The notes: generated from the letters alone by a model not told the origin. A stretch of 5,385 nucleotides of DNA from Thermoplasmata archaeon (GCA_030040625.1 JASHTI010000118.1:1-5385), one strand, 5' to 3'. Shown: positions 1 to 5,385, numbered from the stretch's first letter. Made by a program: numbers and translations.

Positions 1-1336
1 CGGTGGGCTCCGACTCCGCGGCCGGCGGCCCACCGGGCACCTCGGCCGGGCTTTTGCGGAACTCCCGGAGCAGCACGGTCGCGTAGGCTCCCTTCGGGAG
101 CGCGAACCGGAACCAGATCCCGTCCGGGTCCGGTGCCATGGCCAGCGGCGGCAGCGGCAGCAGCAGCGGCCGCCAGGTCCCCGCGCTGGCGAGCTCGGGA
201 GCGACCGGGACGCCGAACGCGGCGGGCGCGACCCCCTCTTCGGCGAGGAGGCGCTGCCAGAGCGCCCCCGGCCGATCCTCGGGTCCCTGGGTCTCGAGGC
301 CGACCAGCGGCCCGGCGACGGCCGCCCGTCCCCGCGCGACGAGGTCCGCGCACTCGCCGAGGTTCTCCTCGCGGACCCGCGCATGGTCTCGACCCCGGTA
401 GGTGCCGTCGCGTCCCAGGCGAAGGATCGCGTCGCCGGGGACCGGCCGGTCGAGCGGAAGCTCCGCCGCGTAGCGCGCGGAGAGGTAGCGGTTGAACAGG
501 TAGGCCTGGTAGGCATGGACGAACAAGCGCCTCAGCTCGAACGGCAGCGCCCGCAGCGCGCGCTCCGGCGTCTCCCCCCGGGCGAGCCGCTCGAGCATCG
601 CCCGCTCGAACCGGTATTCCGGGGGGAATTCCCGCAGCGCCCGCACGGGGTCACGATGCTCGGCGTAGGCGGCGCGGGCGGCATCGCCGGTGCCCGCGCT
701 GCCGGTCGGCGGGCGGTCGATGAGGTAGGCGTCGACGGCCCCCGGGAGCTCCCCGCGGACCAGCCATCGCCCCACGACGTGCGTGATCGGCCGGACCTCG
801 CCGAACCGCTGGGCCCCGAAGAAGTTCGGTAGCCCACCGGCGGCCCGGAGCTGGGCCTCCACCTCCCGGCACGCCCGCACGGCGGGCTCCGTGGGGCCGA
901 CCTCCCGCAGGTGGATCGCGAACGCGTTGCCGTAGTGCTGGCCGAGGACCAGTCGCTCGCGCGCCCGGTAGGCGTCGCGCAGCTGCACCCCCGGTAACCC
1001 GAGGTCGCCCGCCGGAGGAGCCCCCCGGTAGCTGAACAGCCGCTCGGCGACAGCCTGGCGGTCCTTCGTCCCGGCCCAGGAGAGCGCCCGCCGCGGGAGT
1101 CCGAGGCGCCGCCCGATCGCGTCCGCGAGCTCGTGCTGCTCCCAGCCACGGCTCTCGACTCGCAGGACGGTGAACGGCCCTTCCGGGTCCGGGCGCGGGT
1201 AGCTCGAGACCTCCTGGACGACGAACTCCTCGGGGCTCGCCTTCAGCCGACCGCCGATGCCGGGAGCGCGGGAGAGGTAGAAGCCGATCCCGAGGACGGC
1301 GTCGGCCGCCGGCACCCCCGGGGGGCCGTCGGTCAT
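1..1336 (-). CDS. truD: tRNA pseudouridine synthase TruD (3' end beyond window)
   Basis: This gene encodes the cytosolic enzyme that isomerises a uridine to pseudouridine in tRNA (U13 in the characterised family members). I translated 445 uninterrupted codons. The family hallmarks occur in order. An N-terminal 'GRLKASPEEFVVQEV' segment lies at residues 29-43. The catalytic motif 'AGTKDRQAVAERLFS' lies at about 88-102, with D92 (codon at 1063-1061) as the predicted nucleophile. 'NFFGAQRFG' lies at 171-179, and the C-terminal 'PKGAYATVLLREFRK' at 414-428. Residues between about 180 and 390 would hold the TruD-specific insertion domain. After K428 comes a Pro/Ala/Glu-rich tail that is still open at the window edge, so the true stop is probably close by. 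The ATG at 1336 is chosen because a TATA-like box is centred 25.5 bases upstream, which fits a leaderless transcript. The enzyme assignment is secure; only the C-terminal end is missing. Confidence 0.96.
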   Translation of the reverse strand, partial: MTDGPPGVPAADAVLGIGFYLSRAPGIGGRLKASPEEFVVQEVSSYPRPDPEGPFTVLRVESRGWEQHELADAIGRRLGLPRRALSWAGTKDRQAVAERLFSYRGAPPAGDLGLPGVQLRDAYRARERLVLGQHYGNAFAIHLREVGPTEPAVRACREVEAQLRAAGGLPNFFGAQRFGEVRPITHVVGRWLVRGELPGAVDAYLIDRPPTGSAGTGDAARAAYAEHRDPVRALREFPPEYRFERAMLERLARGETPERALRALPFELRRLFVHAYQAYLFNRYLSARYAAELPLDRPVPGDAILRLGRDGTYRGRDHARVREENLGECADLVARGRAAVAGPLVGLETQGPEDRPGALWQRLLAEEGVAPAAFGVPVAPELASAGTWRPLLLPLPPLAMAPDPDGIWFRFALPKGAYATVLLREFRKSPAEVPGGPPAAESEPT

Positions 1337-1355
1337 CGTTGCTTCGAAACTACGG

Positions 1356-1365
1356 TTGTTATTAC
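1356..1365 (-). promoter_or_regulatory. TATA-like box of truD
   Basis: Read on the minus strand this is GTAATAACAA, preceded by the purine-rich GGGGA (a possible BRE). The TAATAA core is centred 25.5 bases upstream of the truD ATG, the expected spacing for an archaeal leaderless transcript. It sits in the only AT-rich patch between truD and its divergent neighbour. The call rests on composition and spacing only. Confidence 0.5.
1359..1364 (+). promoter_or_regulatory. Possible TATA-like box for the 158-aa protein
   Basis: The same AT-rich patch reads TTATTA on the plus strand. A start of transcription about 26 bases downstream would fall near 1388 and leave a leader of roughly 14 bases before the ATG at 1402. 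The patch may therefore serve both divergent genes. No other AT-rich box and no Shine-Dalgarno sequence is visible before 1402, so the assignment is weak. Confidence 0.28.
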
Positions 1366-1401
1366 TCCCCGGCACGCTGTAGGTTCGGCGCTCGCAGTCG
1401 G

Positions 1402-1878
1402 ATGATCCAAGCGACGGCGCGCATCCTCAGGAACGTCATCGAGGTCCAGGTCGGCGACGCGCTCTGGACCGGCCGCCCCATCGAGGCCGAGCAGGGGGGC
1501 CTCGGGCGCCGGCTCGCGGCGCTCTTCTCGACCGAGTACCACCTCTACCGGTCCGGCGAGCCGGCCGAGCCGCCCGCGACGATCTCCTACCGTGCGAAGA
1601 GCGACGAGATCCGCATCCAGACCGGCGACCAGTCGTGGAAGACGCGCTCCTCCGCGTTCGGGCCGATGACGTTCGAGTACGGCGGCCTGACCTACACGAT
1701 CCACGAGCGGCTCACGGGGCGGTTCGCCATCCTCCAGGACGCCACCCCGGTCGCCGTCGGCCAGCTCGGCTACCGCTCCTGCGTGGTGCGCGACTATCCG
1801 GCCGAGCTCGAGACGTTCCTCGCGCACCTCGCGCTCGGCTACGTGGTGCGGACGCTGACCTGGGAGATGGTCGGCTAG
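1402..1878 (+). CDS. Hypothetical protein, possible LURP-one/tubby-like fold
   Basis: This is a 158-residue soluble protein with no signal peptide or membrane segment, and I do not recognise a named family with certainty. It is rich in alternating polar/hydrophobic stretches typical of beta strands, for example 'ATISYRAKSDEIRIQTGD' (59-76) and 'MTFEYGGLTYTIHE' (89-102). These are followed by 'GRFAILQDATPVAVGQLGYRSCVV' (106-129) and a hydrophobic C-terminal helix at about 135-152. A beta-barrel closed by a late hydrophobic helix, with 'G.FAI...G.PVA' style strands, recalls the LURP-one-related/phospholipid-scramblase (tubby-like) fold; this is inference from pattern, not a match. The ATG at 1402 is preferred over an in-frame TTG at 1339, which would almost abut the divergent truD start and add an unconvincing Arg/Cys/Tyr-rich leader. 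Its TAG stop shares CTAG with the stop of the convergent permease gene. Strong codon bias and good protein-like composition support a real gene. Confidence 0.8.
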   Translation: MIQATARILRNVIEVQVGDALWTGRPIEAEQGGLGRRLAALFSTEYHLYRSGEPAEPPATISYRAKSDEIRIQTGDQSWKTRSSAFGPMTFEYGGLTYTIHERLTGRFAILQDATPVAVGQLGYRSCVVRDYPAELETFLAHLALGYVVRTLTWEMVG

Positions 1879-3275
1879 CGCCCCTTGCCCTCGAAGCCGG
1901 GCGCGACGGCGGCCCGGGAACTTCGGGCGAGGCCCCGGCGGCGGGACGCCGGCCGGGGCGCCTGGAACATGTGGTAGGGGATCGGGGCGAGCAGCAGCGC
2001 CCCGACGACGACCGTCGCCGCGGCGACGGTGTAGGCGAAGTGCACGCCGAACGTCGCGTACATCCATCCGCCGAGGAGGACCCCGAGCAAGCTGCCGGCG
2101 CCGCCGACCGCGTTGTAGAGACCGAGCGCCCGACCCCGGGCCGACCGGCCGACCAGCCGGACCAGGAACAGCGTGCTCGCCGTGCTGATGAACGCCCAGG
2201 TGACGCCGAGCAGCGCGTTCAGCACCGTGAGCCACAGCAGGAGCGCCGGACTGCCGAGGCCGAAGACGAGGTACAGCGGCGCCCAGAGGAAGAGCACGAA
2301 GAGGCCGACGCGGGCGTAGAGCGACTCGAGGAACACGGACTTCGGCGAGTGGACCTCGACGGCCTTCCCGGAGTGGAAGAAGAGGCTCGTCGAGGCCATC
2401 GCCGAGCCGAGGTAGACGACGAAGACCCCGGCGTCGGAGAAGTGCGCGTACTGCCAGAGGAAGACCGGGAACGGCCCGTAGAAGATGTCGAAGCCGACGC
2501 ACATCACCCCCAGCGCGGCGAGGAAGAGGTACTCCCGGCCCGGGAGCCGCTCGGTCGGGGCCCGGGTGAGGTCGACGATACCGCTGAGCCGGTTGCGGAA
2601 GCTGCGGACCCGCTCGACGATCCCGCGATGGAGGTGCAGCAGGTCCGCGACGCTGCGACGCTCGATCCGGCTCGTCGGCTCCTCGATCCACGCCCAGGCG
2701 ACGCCCGCCGAGAGGAGGGCGAGGGCGCCGCTGAGGATCAGCAGGCCGGTCATCACCTCGACCGCCGGCGCGTTGCGCCCGATGCCGAACAGCCAGACGA
2801 ACCCGAGCAGGAGCCCGACCGTGGTGCCGATGCCGCTGATGAGGCCGAAGAGGCCGATGTCCTGGGGCCACCAGCGCTTGTGCCGGGTCTCGAGCAGCAG
2901 CATCGTGCCGATCGGCGCGCTGGCCGCCGACGCGAGCCCTTCGACGACGTTGAGCCAGAAGTACGTGATCAGGGTGTGCGCGAGCGCGATCAGGATGATC
3001 GAGACGCCCGTCGCGAGGAACGAGCCGACGAGGAAGAACTTCCGGTGCGCGACCCGGTCGGAGAGGTTCCCCCAGACGATCGTGAACGGCACCTGGCTCA
3101 TCGCGCTCGCGGCGATGATGATCGTCACCACGAACGCGCTCGCGCCGAAGTGCTGAAGGGCGAGCAGCGGGATCAGCGGGGTCGCGATCCCGTCCGAGAT
3201 CGCGAGCGGCAGGTAGGCGAGGAACCAGAGGTCGCTGCTCGAGGGCCGGAGGACCGTCCGCGCCTTGATGTCCAT
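1875..3275 (-). CDS. MFS permease, 12 transmembrane segments, substrate unknown
   Basis: This is a 466-residue inner-membrane transporter of the major facilitator superfamily, of normal length. Roughly twelve hydrophobic segments can be placed: about 15-37, 44-67, 80-99, 102-128, 140-162, 173-198, 248-272, 280-302, 318-338, 342-372, 381-405 and 409-436. The cytoplasmic loop between helices 2 and 3 carries the MFS signature as 'GNLSDRVAHRK' (69-79, with D73, R74 and R78). The long charged loop at 199-247 is the usual central linker between the two six-helix halves. The C-terminal tail (about 440-466) is Arg-rich and probably cytoplasmic. The substrate cannot be read from the sequence; drug or metabolite efflux is as likely as sugar uptake. 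The ATG at 3275 has a TATA-like box about 60 bases upstream, implying a short leader, unlike the leaderless genes nearby. Its TAG stop shares CTAG with the convergent gene. Confidence 0.93.
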   Translation of the reverse strand: MDIKARTVLRPSSSDLWFLAYLPLAISDGIATPLIPLLALQHFGASAFVVTIIIAASAMSQVPFTIVWGNLSDRVAHRKFFLVGSFLATGVSIILIALAHTLITYFWLNVVEGLASAASAPIGTMLLLETRHKRWWPQDIGLFGLISGIGTTVGLLLGFVWLFGIGRNAPAVEVMTGLLILSGALALLSAGVAWAWIEEPTSRIERRSVADLLHLHRGIVERVRSFRNRLSGIVDLTRAPTERLPGREYLFLAALGVMCVGFDIFYGPFPVFLWQYAHFSDAGVFVVYLGSAMASTSLFFHSGKAVEVHSPKSVFLESLYARVGLFVLFLWAPLYLVFGLGSPALLLWLTVLNALLGVTWAFISTASTLFLVRLVGRSARGRALGLYNAVGGAGSLLGVLLGGWMYATFGVHFAYTVAAATVVVGALLLAPIPYHMFQAPRPASRRRGLARSSRAAVAPGFEGKGR

Positions 3276-3331
3276 CGAACGGCTACGCGCTCCCGCGCGG
3301 GTCCACCGAGGCGCCGTCAGCCGGGAGCCGA

Positions 3332-3340
3332 GGGATAAAG
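3332..3340 (-). promoter_or_regulatory. Candidate TATA box of the MFS gene
   Basis: On the minus strand this reads CTTTATCCC, the only AT-rich hexamer in an otherwise very GC-rich gap and close to the archaeal TTTATA-type consensus. An A-rich AAACGA lies just upstream as a possible BRE. The core centre is about 61 bases before the ATG at 3275, so transcription would begin near 3310 and give a leader of about 35 bases. A GGGAG within that leader lies about 14-15 bases before the ATG, too far for a good ribosome binding site. Confidence 0.4.
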
Positions 3341-3358
3341 GGTCGTTTGCTGCGGCAG

Positions 3359-3374
3359 CGCCGGCGCGCCGGCG
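3359..3374. repeat. 16-bp perfect GC palindrome
   Basis: The sequence CGCCGGCGCGCCGGCG is its own reverse complement. It lies between the end of the HExxH gene and the TATA-like box of the MFS gene, about 20 bases upstream of that box. It could be an operator half-site pair or a GC-rich hairpin. In DNA this rich in G+C, a palindrome built only from G and C also arises fairly easily by chance. Confidence 0.4.
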
Positions 3375-3397
3375 ACGGCCCCGGAGCGGCCCGGAAC

Positions 3398-3411
3398 GCG
3401 CGGCCCCGCGC
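3398..3411 (-). terminator. Weak GC hairpin just after the HExxH gene
   Basis: GCGCGG at 3398-3403 pairs with CCGCGC at 3406-3411, giving a stem of five or six base pairs that touches the last base of the TAG stop codon (minus strand 3413-3411). No T-run follows, which is the usual archaeal termination signal, so a role in termination is uncertain. Confidence 0.15.
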
Positions 3412-4016
3412 TAGCGCCGGGCGCCCTTTCGGGTCGGGGCCGGCGGCGGGACCCCGACCGCCTGCAGCAGCTGAAGGTGCTCGGCCTGGGTGATCCACTC
3501 GACCTTCAGGTACTCCCTCAGGTAGGACGCCTCCACGCCCAGCCGCTGGGCCTCCTCGATCACCAGCCGGTAGGCGTCGATCTCGGTCGCCCGCTCGACG
3601 TAGCTGACCCCGGGCTCCCAGAGGTTCGCGCCGTGGCGCCGCTGGACGACGTGGCGGAGCTCGTGGAAGATGTCGAGGTAGAGGATCATCGCCGCGCTCT
3701 CGCGCAGGTGACCGACCCCGACGACCACGCAGTCGTGCTCCGGGGTGATCACCGGCTTCCAGCCCCGTCGCCGAGCGAACGGCGGCATCGCCTGCGGGGC
3801 GACGTACATCCACATGTCCTGGTCGACGACCTCGATGGACGTCTCCGCGAACAGCTGGGCGCGCTCCGCCGGGTCCTCCGCGAGCTTGGAGGCCAGCGGC
3901 AGTCGATCCAGGCCGGGGAACACCGCCAGCAGCGGGTGGCGACCGACCGGGAGGCCCCGGGCGATCTCGAATTCCGCCGGGGCCGGCGGGTCGGCGCCCG
4001 CCGCCTTGCTCCCCAT
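3411..4016 (-). CDS. Putative zinc metallopeptidase-like protein (HExxH), family not recognised
   Basis: This is a 201-residue soluble protein. It carries 'FHELRHVVQRRHG' at 117-129, in which H118, E119 and H122 form an HExxH zinc-binding and catalytic motif (codons 3665-3651). It sits in a helix beginning 'AAMILYLDIFHELRH', typical of zincins. About twenty residues later comes 'YVERATEIDAYR' (139-150). E145 in 'EIDAYR' fits the third ligand of gluzincin families such as ImmA/IrrE ('ErEAd..A'); E141 is the alternative. Residues 61-100 ('IEVVDQDMWMYV…PEHDCVVVGVGHL') look like the beta sheet before the active-site helix. No signal peptide or membrane helix is present, so it is probably cytosolic; the substrate is unknown. 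The ATG at 4016 is preferred over the in-frame ATG at 4043: a TATA-like box is centred 27.5 bases upstream of it, and 4043 lies inside that box. The gene is divergent from the P1 peptidase gene. Confidence 0.85.
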   Translation of the reverse strand: MGSKAAGADPPAPAEFEIARGLPVGRHPLLAVFPGLDRLPLASKLAEDPAERAQLFAETSIEVVDQDMWMYVAPQAMPPFARRRGWKPVITPEHDCVVVGVGHLRESAAMILYLDIFHELRHVVQRRHGANLWEPGVSYVERATEIDAYRLVIEEAQRLGVEASYLREYLKVEWITQAEHLQLLQAVGVPPPAPTRKGARR

Positions 4017-4038
4017 CGCTCGGGCGCAGCCGCTCGCG

Positions 4039-4047
4039 CGCATAACG
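4039..4047 (-). promoter_or_regulatory. TATA-like box of the HExxH gene
   Basis: On the minus strand this reads CGTTATGCG. The GTTATG core is centred 27.5 bases before the ATG at 4016, matching a leaderless archaeal start. It is identical to the box serving the divergent gene. No clear purine-rich BRE is seen. Confidence 0.45.
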
Positions 4048-4057
4048 CCGCCTGCAC

Positions 4058-4066
4058 CGTTATGCG
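4058..4066 (+). promoter_or_regulatory. TATA-like box of the P1 peptidase gene
   Basis: CGTTATGCG on the plus strand has its GTTATG core centred 25.5 bases before the GTG at 4087. This matches the spacing at truD and supports a leaderless GTG start. The ATG at 4062 inside the box is in a different frame and is not the start. Confidence 0.45.
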
Positions 4067-4086
4067 GCGGCGCCGCTCGACCCGCC

Positions 4087-5037
4087 GTGGTCGGCGACCT
4101 CCTCTGGGTCCGGGGCTTGAGGGTCGGCCACGCGAGCGATCCGACCGGACGGACCGGAGTGACCGCGGTCGTCTTCGAGCGCGGGGCCCCGACCGTCGTG
4201 GACGTCCGGGGCGGCGCCTCCGGAACGTACGACACCGCCTCGCTCGCGCTCGAGTCGACGTTCGGCCGCCGCTGGTCGATCTTCTTCAGCGGCGGGAGCC
4301 TGTTCGGGCTGGACGCCGCCCGCGGGGTCCGCCGGGCGTTGCTCGCCACGGGCGCGGGCTCGACGGTCTTCGGCACCGAGGAGCGGATCGCCCCGATCTC
4401 CGGGGCGGTGCTCTTCGACCTCCCGGGAGCCCCTCGCCCGCTGCCGGACTACGCCGAGCTCGGGGCCCGTGCCGCGCGCGGCGCGCAGCGACGACGGCTC
4501 GCCCAGGGACGGGTCGGCGCCGGGACCGGGGCGACCGTCGCGAAGTATCTCGGCCGCGCGGCGGCGGTCCCCGGGGGCCTCGGTTCCTCGGCGCGCCGGC
4601 TGGGCGGCGGCCGCAGCGTCGGCGTGCTGACGGTCGTGAACGCCGCCGGCGCCGTCCGCGACCCGTCGACCGGTGCCTGGGCCGCGGTCGCCCGCGGGTC
4701 CGGGGGCCGTGACGTCCCGCCGGAGGCGATCTCGCAAAGGCCGCTCGCCGGGAGGGGGACCACGCTCACGCTCGTCGCCACCGACCTGCCACTGCCGCGC
4801 CCGGCGCTCGCGCGTGTCGTCAGCATCGTCCACGCGGGGCTCGGCCGGGCGATCGTCCCGTACCTGACCAGCGTCGACGGCGACTGCGTCTTCGGCGTGG
4901 CCACGGCGGAGCGTTCCACCGCCCCGCGCGAACCGTGGCCCGGCGCGCTCGCGGACCGGGTAGGCCGGCTCGCGGCGGACGCCGCGGTGGAGGCGGTACT
5001 GGCGGCGGTCCGGACGCCGGTTCCCCGCGGGGGCTAG
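4087..5037 (+). CDS. P1-family (DmpA-like, MEROPS S58) peptidase
   Basis: This is a 316-residue protein of the P1/DmpA family, autoprocessed aminopeptidases with an Ntn-like (DOM) fold. Family blocks occur in order: 'VRGLRVGHASD' (8-18), 'TGVTAVVFERGAPTVVDVRGGASGT' (23-47) and 'FSGGSLFGLDAARGV' (67-81). They continue with 'GRVGAGTGATVAKYLG' (141-156), 'PGGLGSSARRL' (162-172), 'TVVNAAGAV' (182-190), 'GTTLTLVATDLPL' (224-236) and 'DGDCVFGVAT' (264-273). By analogy with the Gly-Ser cleavage site of DmpA, self-cleavage is expected between G224 and T225, making T225 (codon 4759-4761) the N-terminal nucleophile of the beta chain. Many homologues use Thr here. There is no signal peptide, so it is probably cytosolic. 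GTG is chosen because the family N-terminus begins just after it, no in-frame ATG is near, and a TATA-like box is correctly spaced. The substrate (D-amino-acid, beta-peptide or other) is unknown. Its TAG stop shares CTAG with the convergent CBS gene. Confidence 0.93.
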   Translation: MVGDLLWVRGLRVGHASDPTGRTGVTAVVFERGAPTVVDVRGGASGTYDTASLALESTFGRRWSIFFSGGSLFGLDAARGVRRALLATGAGSTVFGTEERIAPISGAVLFDLPGAPRPLPDYAELGARAARGAQRRRLAQGRVGAGTGATVAKYLGRAAAVPGGLGSSARRLGGGRSVGVLTVVNAAGAVRDPSTGAWAAVARGSGGRDVPPEAISQRPLAGRGTTLTLVATDLPLPRPALARVVSIVHAGLGRAIVPYLTSVDGDCVFGVATAERSTAPREPWPGALADRVGRLAADAAVEAVLAAVRTPVPRGG

Positions 5038-5385
5038 GCCGACCCCGGCCGGCGGAGGGCGACGCCCCGCAGGCCCCGGATGAGGTCGGCCTTGGTCACG
5101 ATCCCGTCCGGGACCCCGTGGGTCGCGACGAGCACCGCCGGATAGCGCGCCAGCAGTGCCGGCAGCAGCTCGGCGGGGAACGCCTCGTCGACGATCGGAT
5201 AGGCGGGCTCCAGGATGTCCCGCACGCGGATTCGCCGCGAGGCCGTGTTCTGCAGCGCCCGAAGGACCGCGCCCTCGGAGACCGCCCCGACGACCCGGCC
5301 TTCCTCGACGACCGGCAGCTGGGAGAACCCGCCCGAGTCGAGCCGGCGGCTCGCGTCCGCCAGGGAGGCGGACGCCTCGACCGTG
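5034..5385 (-). CDS. CBS-pair protein, C-terminal part (5' end beyond window)
   Basis: 116 codons are open from the right edge to a TAG at 5036-5034. The first CBS repeat covers the first ~45 visible residues: 'ASLADASRRLDSGGFSQLPVVEEGRVVGAVSEGAVLRAL'. The second starts at 'RVRDILEPAYPIVDEAFPAELLPALLARYPAVLVATHGVPDGIVTKADLIRGL'. 'LPVVEEGRVVG.VSE' and 'VLVATHGVPDGIVTKADL' are the typical CBS cores, with the T/S-x-x-D nucleotide-contact position present as 'TKAD' in the second repeat. CBS pairs usually bind adenine nucleotides and control an attached domain. Here that domain, if any, would lie in the missing N-terminus; archaeal examples include HTH-CBS regulators. After the second repeat only a short 'RGVALRRPGSA' tail remains, so the protein ends with the CBS pair. 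The alternative GTG at 5225 would cut the first repeat off and is not a credible start. Confidence 0.9.
   Translation of the reverse strand, partial: TVEASASLADASRRLDSGGFSQLPVVEEGRVVGAVSEGAVLRALQNTASRRIRVRDILEPAYPIVDEAFPAELLPALLARYPAVLVATHGVPDGIVTKADLIRGLRGVALRRPGSA

Larger units (their letters stand above)
4039..4066. repeat. Inverted repeat, 9-bp arms, 10-bp spacer
   Basis: The arms CGCATAACG (4039-4047) and CGTTATGCG (4058-4066) are perfect reverse complements around a 10-bp spacer. The AT content of the arms stands out from the surrounding GC-rich DNA, so chance is less likely than for GC-only palindromes. The repeat lies in the middle of the 70-bp region between two divergent genes. It may be a pair of back-to-back TATA boxes, an operator, or both. 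Confidence 0.7.

Noticed and set aside
138..170. GGCAGC/CAGCAG short repeat-like tract.
   Set aside because: It encodes the Leu/Pro-rich stretch (about residues 391-398) of TruD and is just codon bias, not a repeat array.
1333..2871. Minus-strand 512-codon open frame overlapping MFS and the 158-aa gene.
   Set aside because: Arg/Pro/Gly/Ala-rich out-of-frame translation with no motifs, explained by lack of stops in high-GC DNA.
1635..3338. Long plus-strand open frame (567 codons) opposite the MFS gene, very rich in Asp, Glu and Arg.
   Set aside because: It is the complement-frame shadow of a GC-rich gene. Its low-complexity charged composition is not protein-like, while the minus strand encodes a clear 12-helix MFS protein.
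3745..4086. N-terminal extension of the P1 peptidase to an ATG at 3745.
   Set aside because: It would overlap the HExxH gene and the promoter repeat. The family N-terminus starts right after the GTG at 4087.
4017..4376. Longer N-terminus for the HExxH protein, up to 4376 or to the ATG at 4043.
   Set aside because: The long form reads through the P1 gene antisense. The 4043 ATG lies inside the TATA-like box, whereas 4016 has proper spacing from it.
3477..4712. Plus-strand 411-codon open frame across the HExxH and P1 genes.
   Set aside because: Crosses the divergent promoter and is an Arg/Gly-rich shadow of two well-supported genes.
5034..5225. Separate 63-aa gene starting at GTG 5225.
   Set aside because: The same frame stays open to the window edge and encodes a complete CBS pair; starting at 5225 would leave out the first CBS repeat.

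Overview
The window is about 70% G+C by eye and looks like chromosomal DNA from a high-GC archaeon. Three things point that way. The first gene encodes a TruD-type tRNA pseudouridine synthase with an archaeal-style C-terminus. Several starts have an AT-rich, TATA-like box centred about 25-28 bases upstream and no Shine-Dalgarno sequence, as expected for leaderless archaeal transcripts. The gene set (TruD, P1-family peptidase, CBS-pair protein, MFS permease) is also common in Euryarchaeota and Thermoplasmatota. A high-GC Thermoplasmatota lineage is my best guess, but this is inference and no marker settles it.

Layout from left to right: (1) truD on the minus strand, running off the left edge after 445 codons. 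(2) A small plus-strand protein of unknown function (158 aa), divergent from truD across a 65-bp AT-richer gap. (3) A 12-helix MFS permease on the minus strand, convergent with the small protein; the two stop codons share one CTAG. (4) A 135-bp gap with a likely TATA box for the permease and a 16-bp GC palindrome. (5) A 201-aa minus-strand protein with an HExxH zinc-metallopeptidase signature that I cannot assign to a named family. (6) A 70-bp divergent promoter region holding two identical 9-bp TATA-like boxes in inverted orientation. (7) A plus-strand P1-family (DmpA-like, self-processing Ntn-fold) peptidase. (8) The C-terminal part of a CBS-pair protein on the minus strand, again convergent and sharing a CTAG with its neighbour.

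The genes do not form one pathway. TruD is housekeeping, the permease is a membrane transporter of unknown substrate, and the CBS protein is probably a ligand-sensing regulator. The one suggestive pairing is the divergent HExxH protein and P1 peptidase, which may be co-transcribed from a symmetrical promoter. All five stop codons visible in the window are TAG. I saw no RNA genes, CRISPR arrays, insertion sequences or signs of mobile DNA, and no gene-free stretch longer than about 135 bp. The window looks mostly ordinary; the most worthwhile leads are the divergent promoter, the HExxH protein and the stop-codon pattern.
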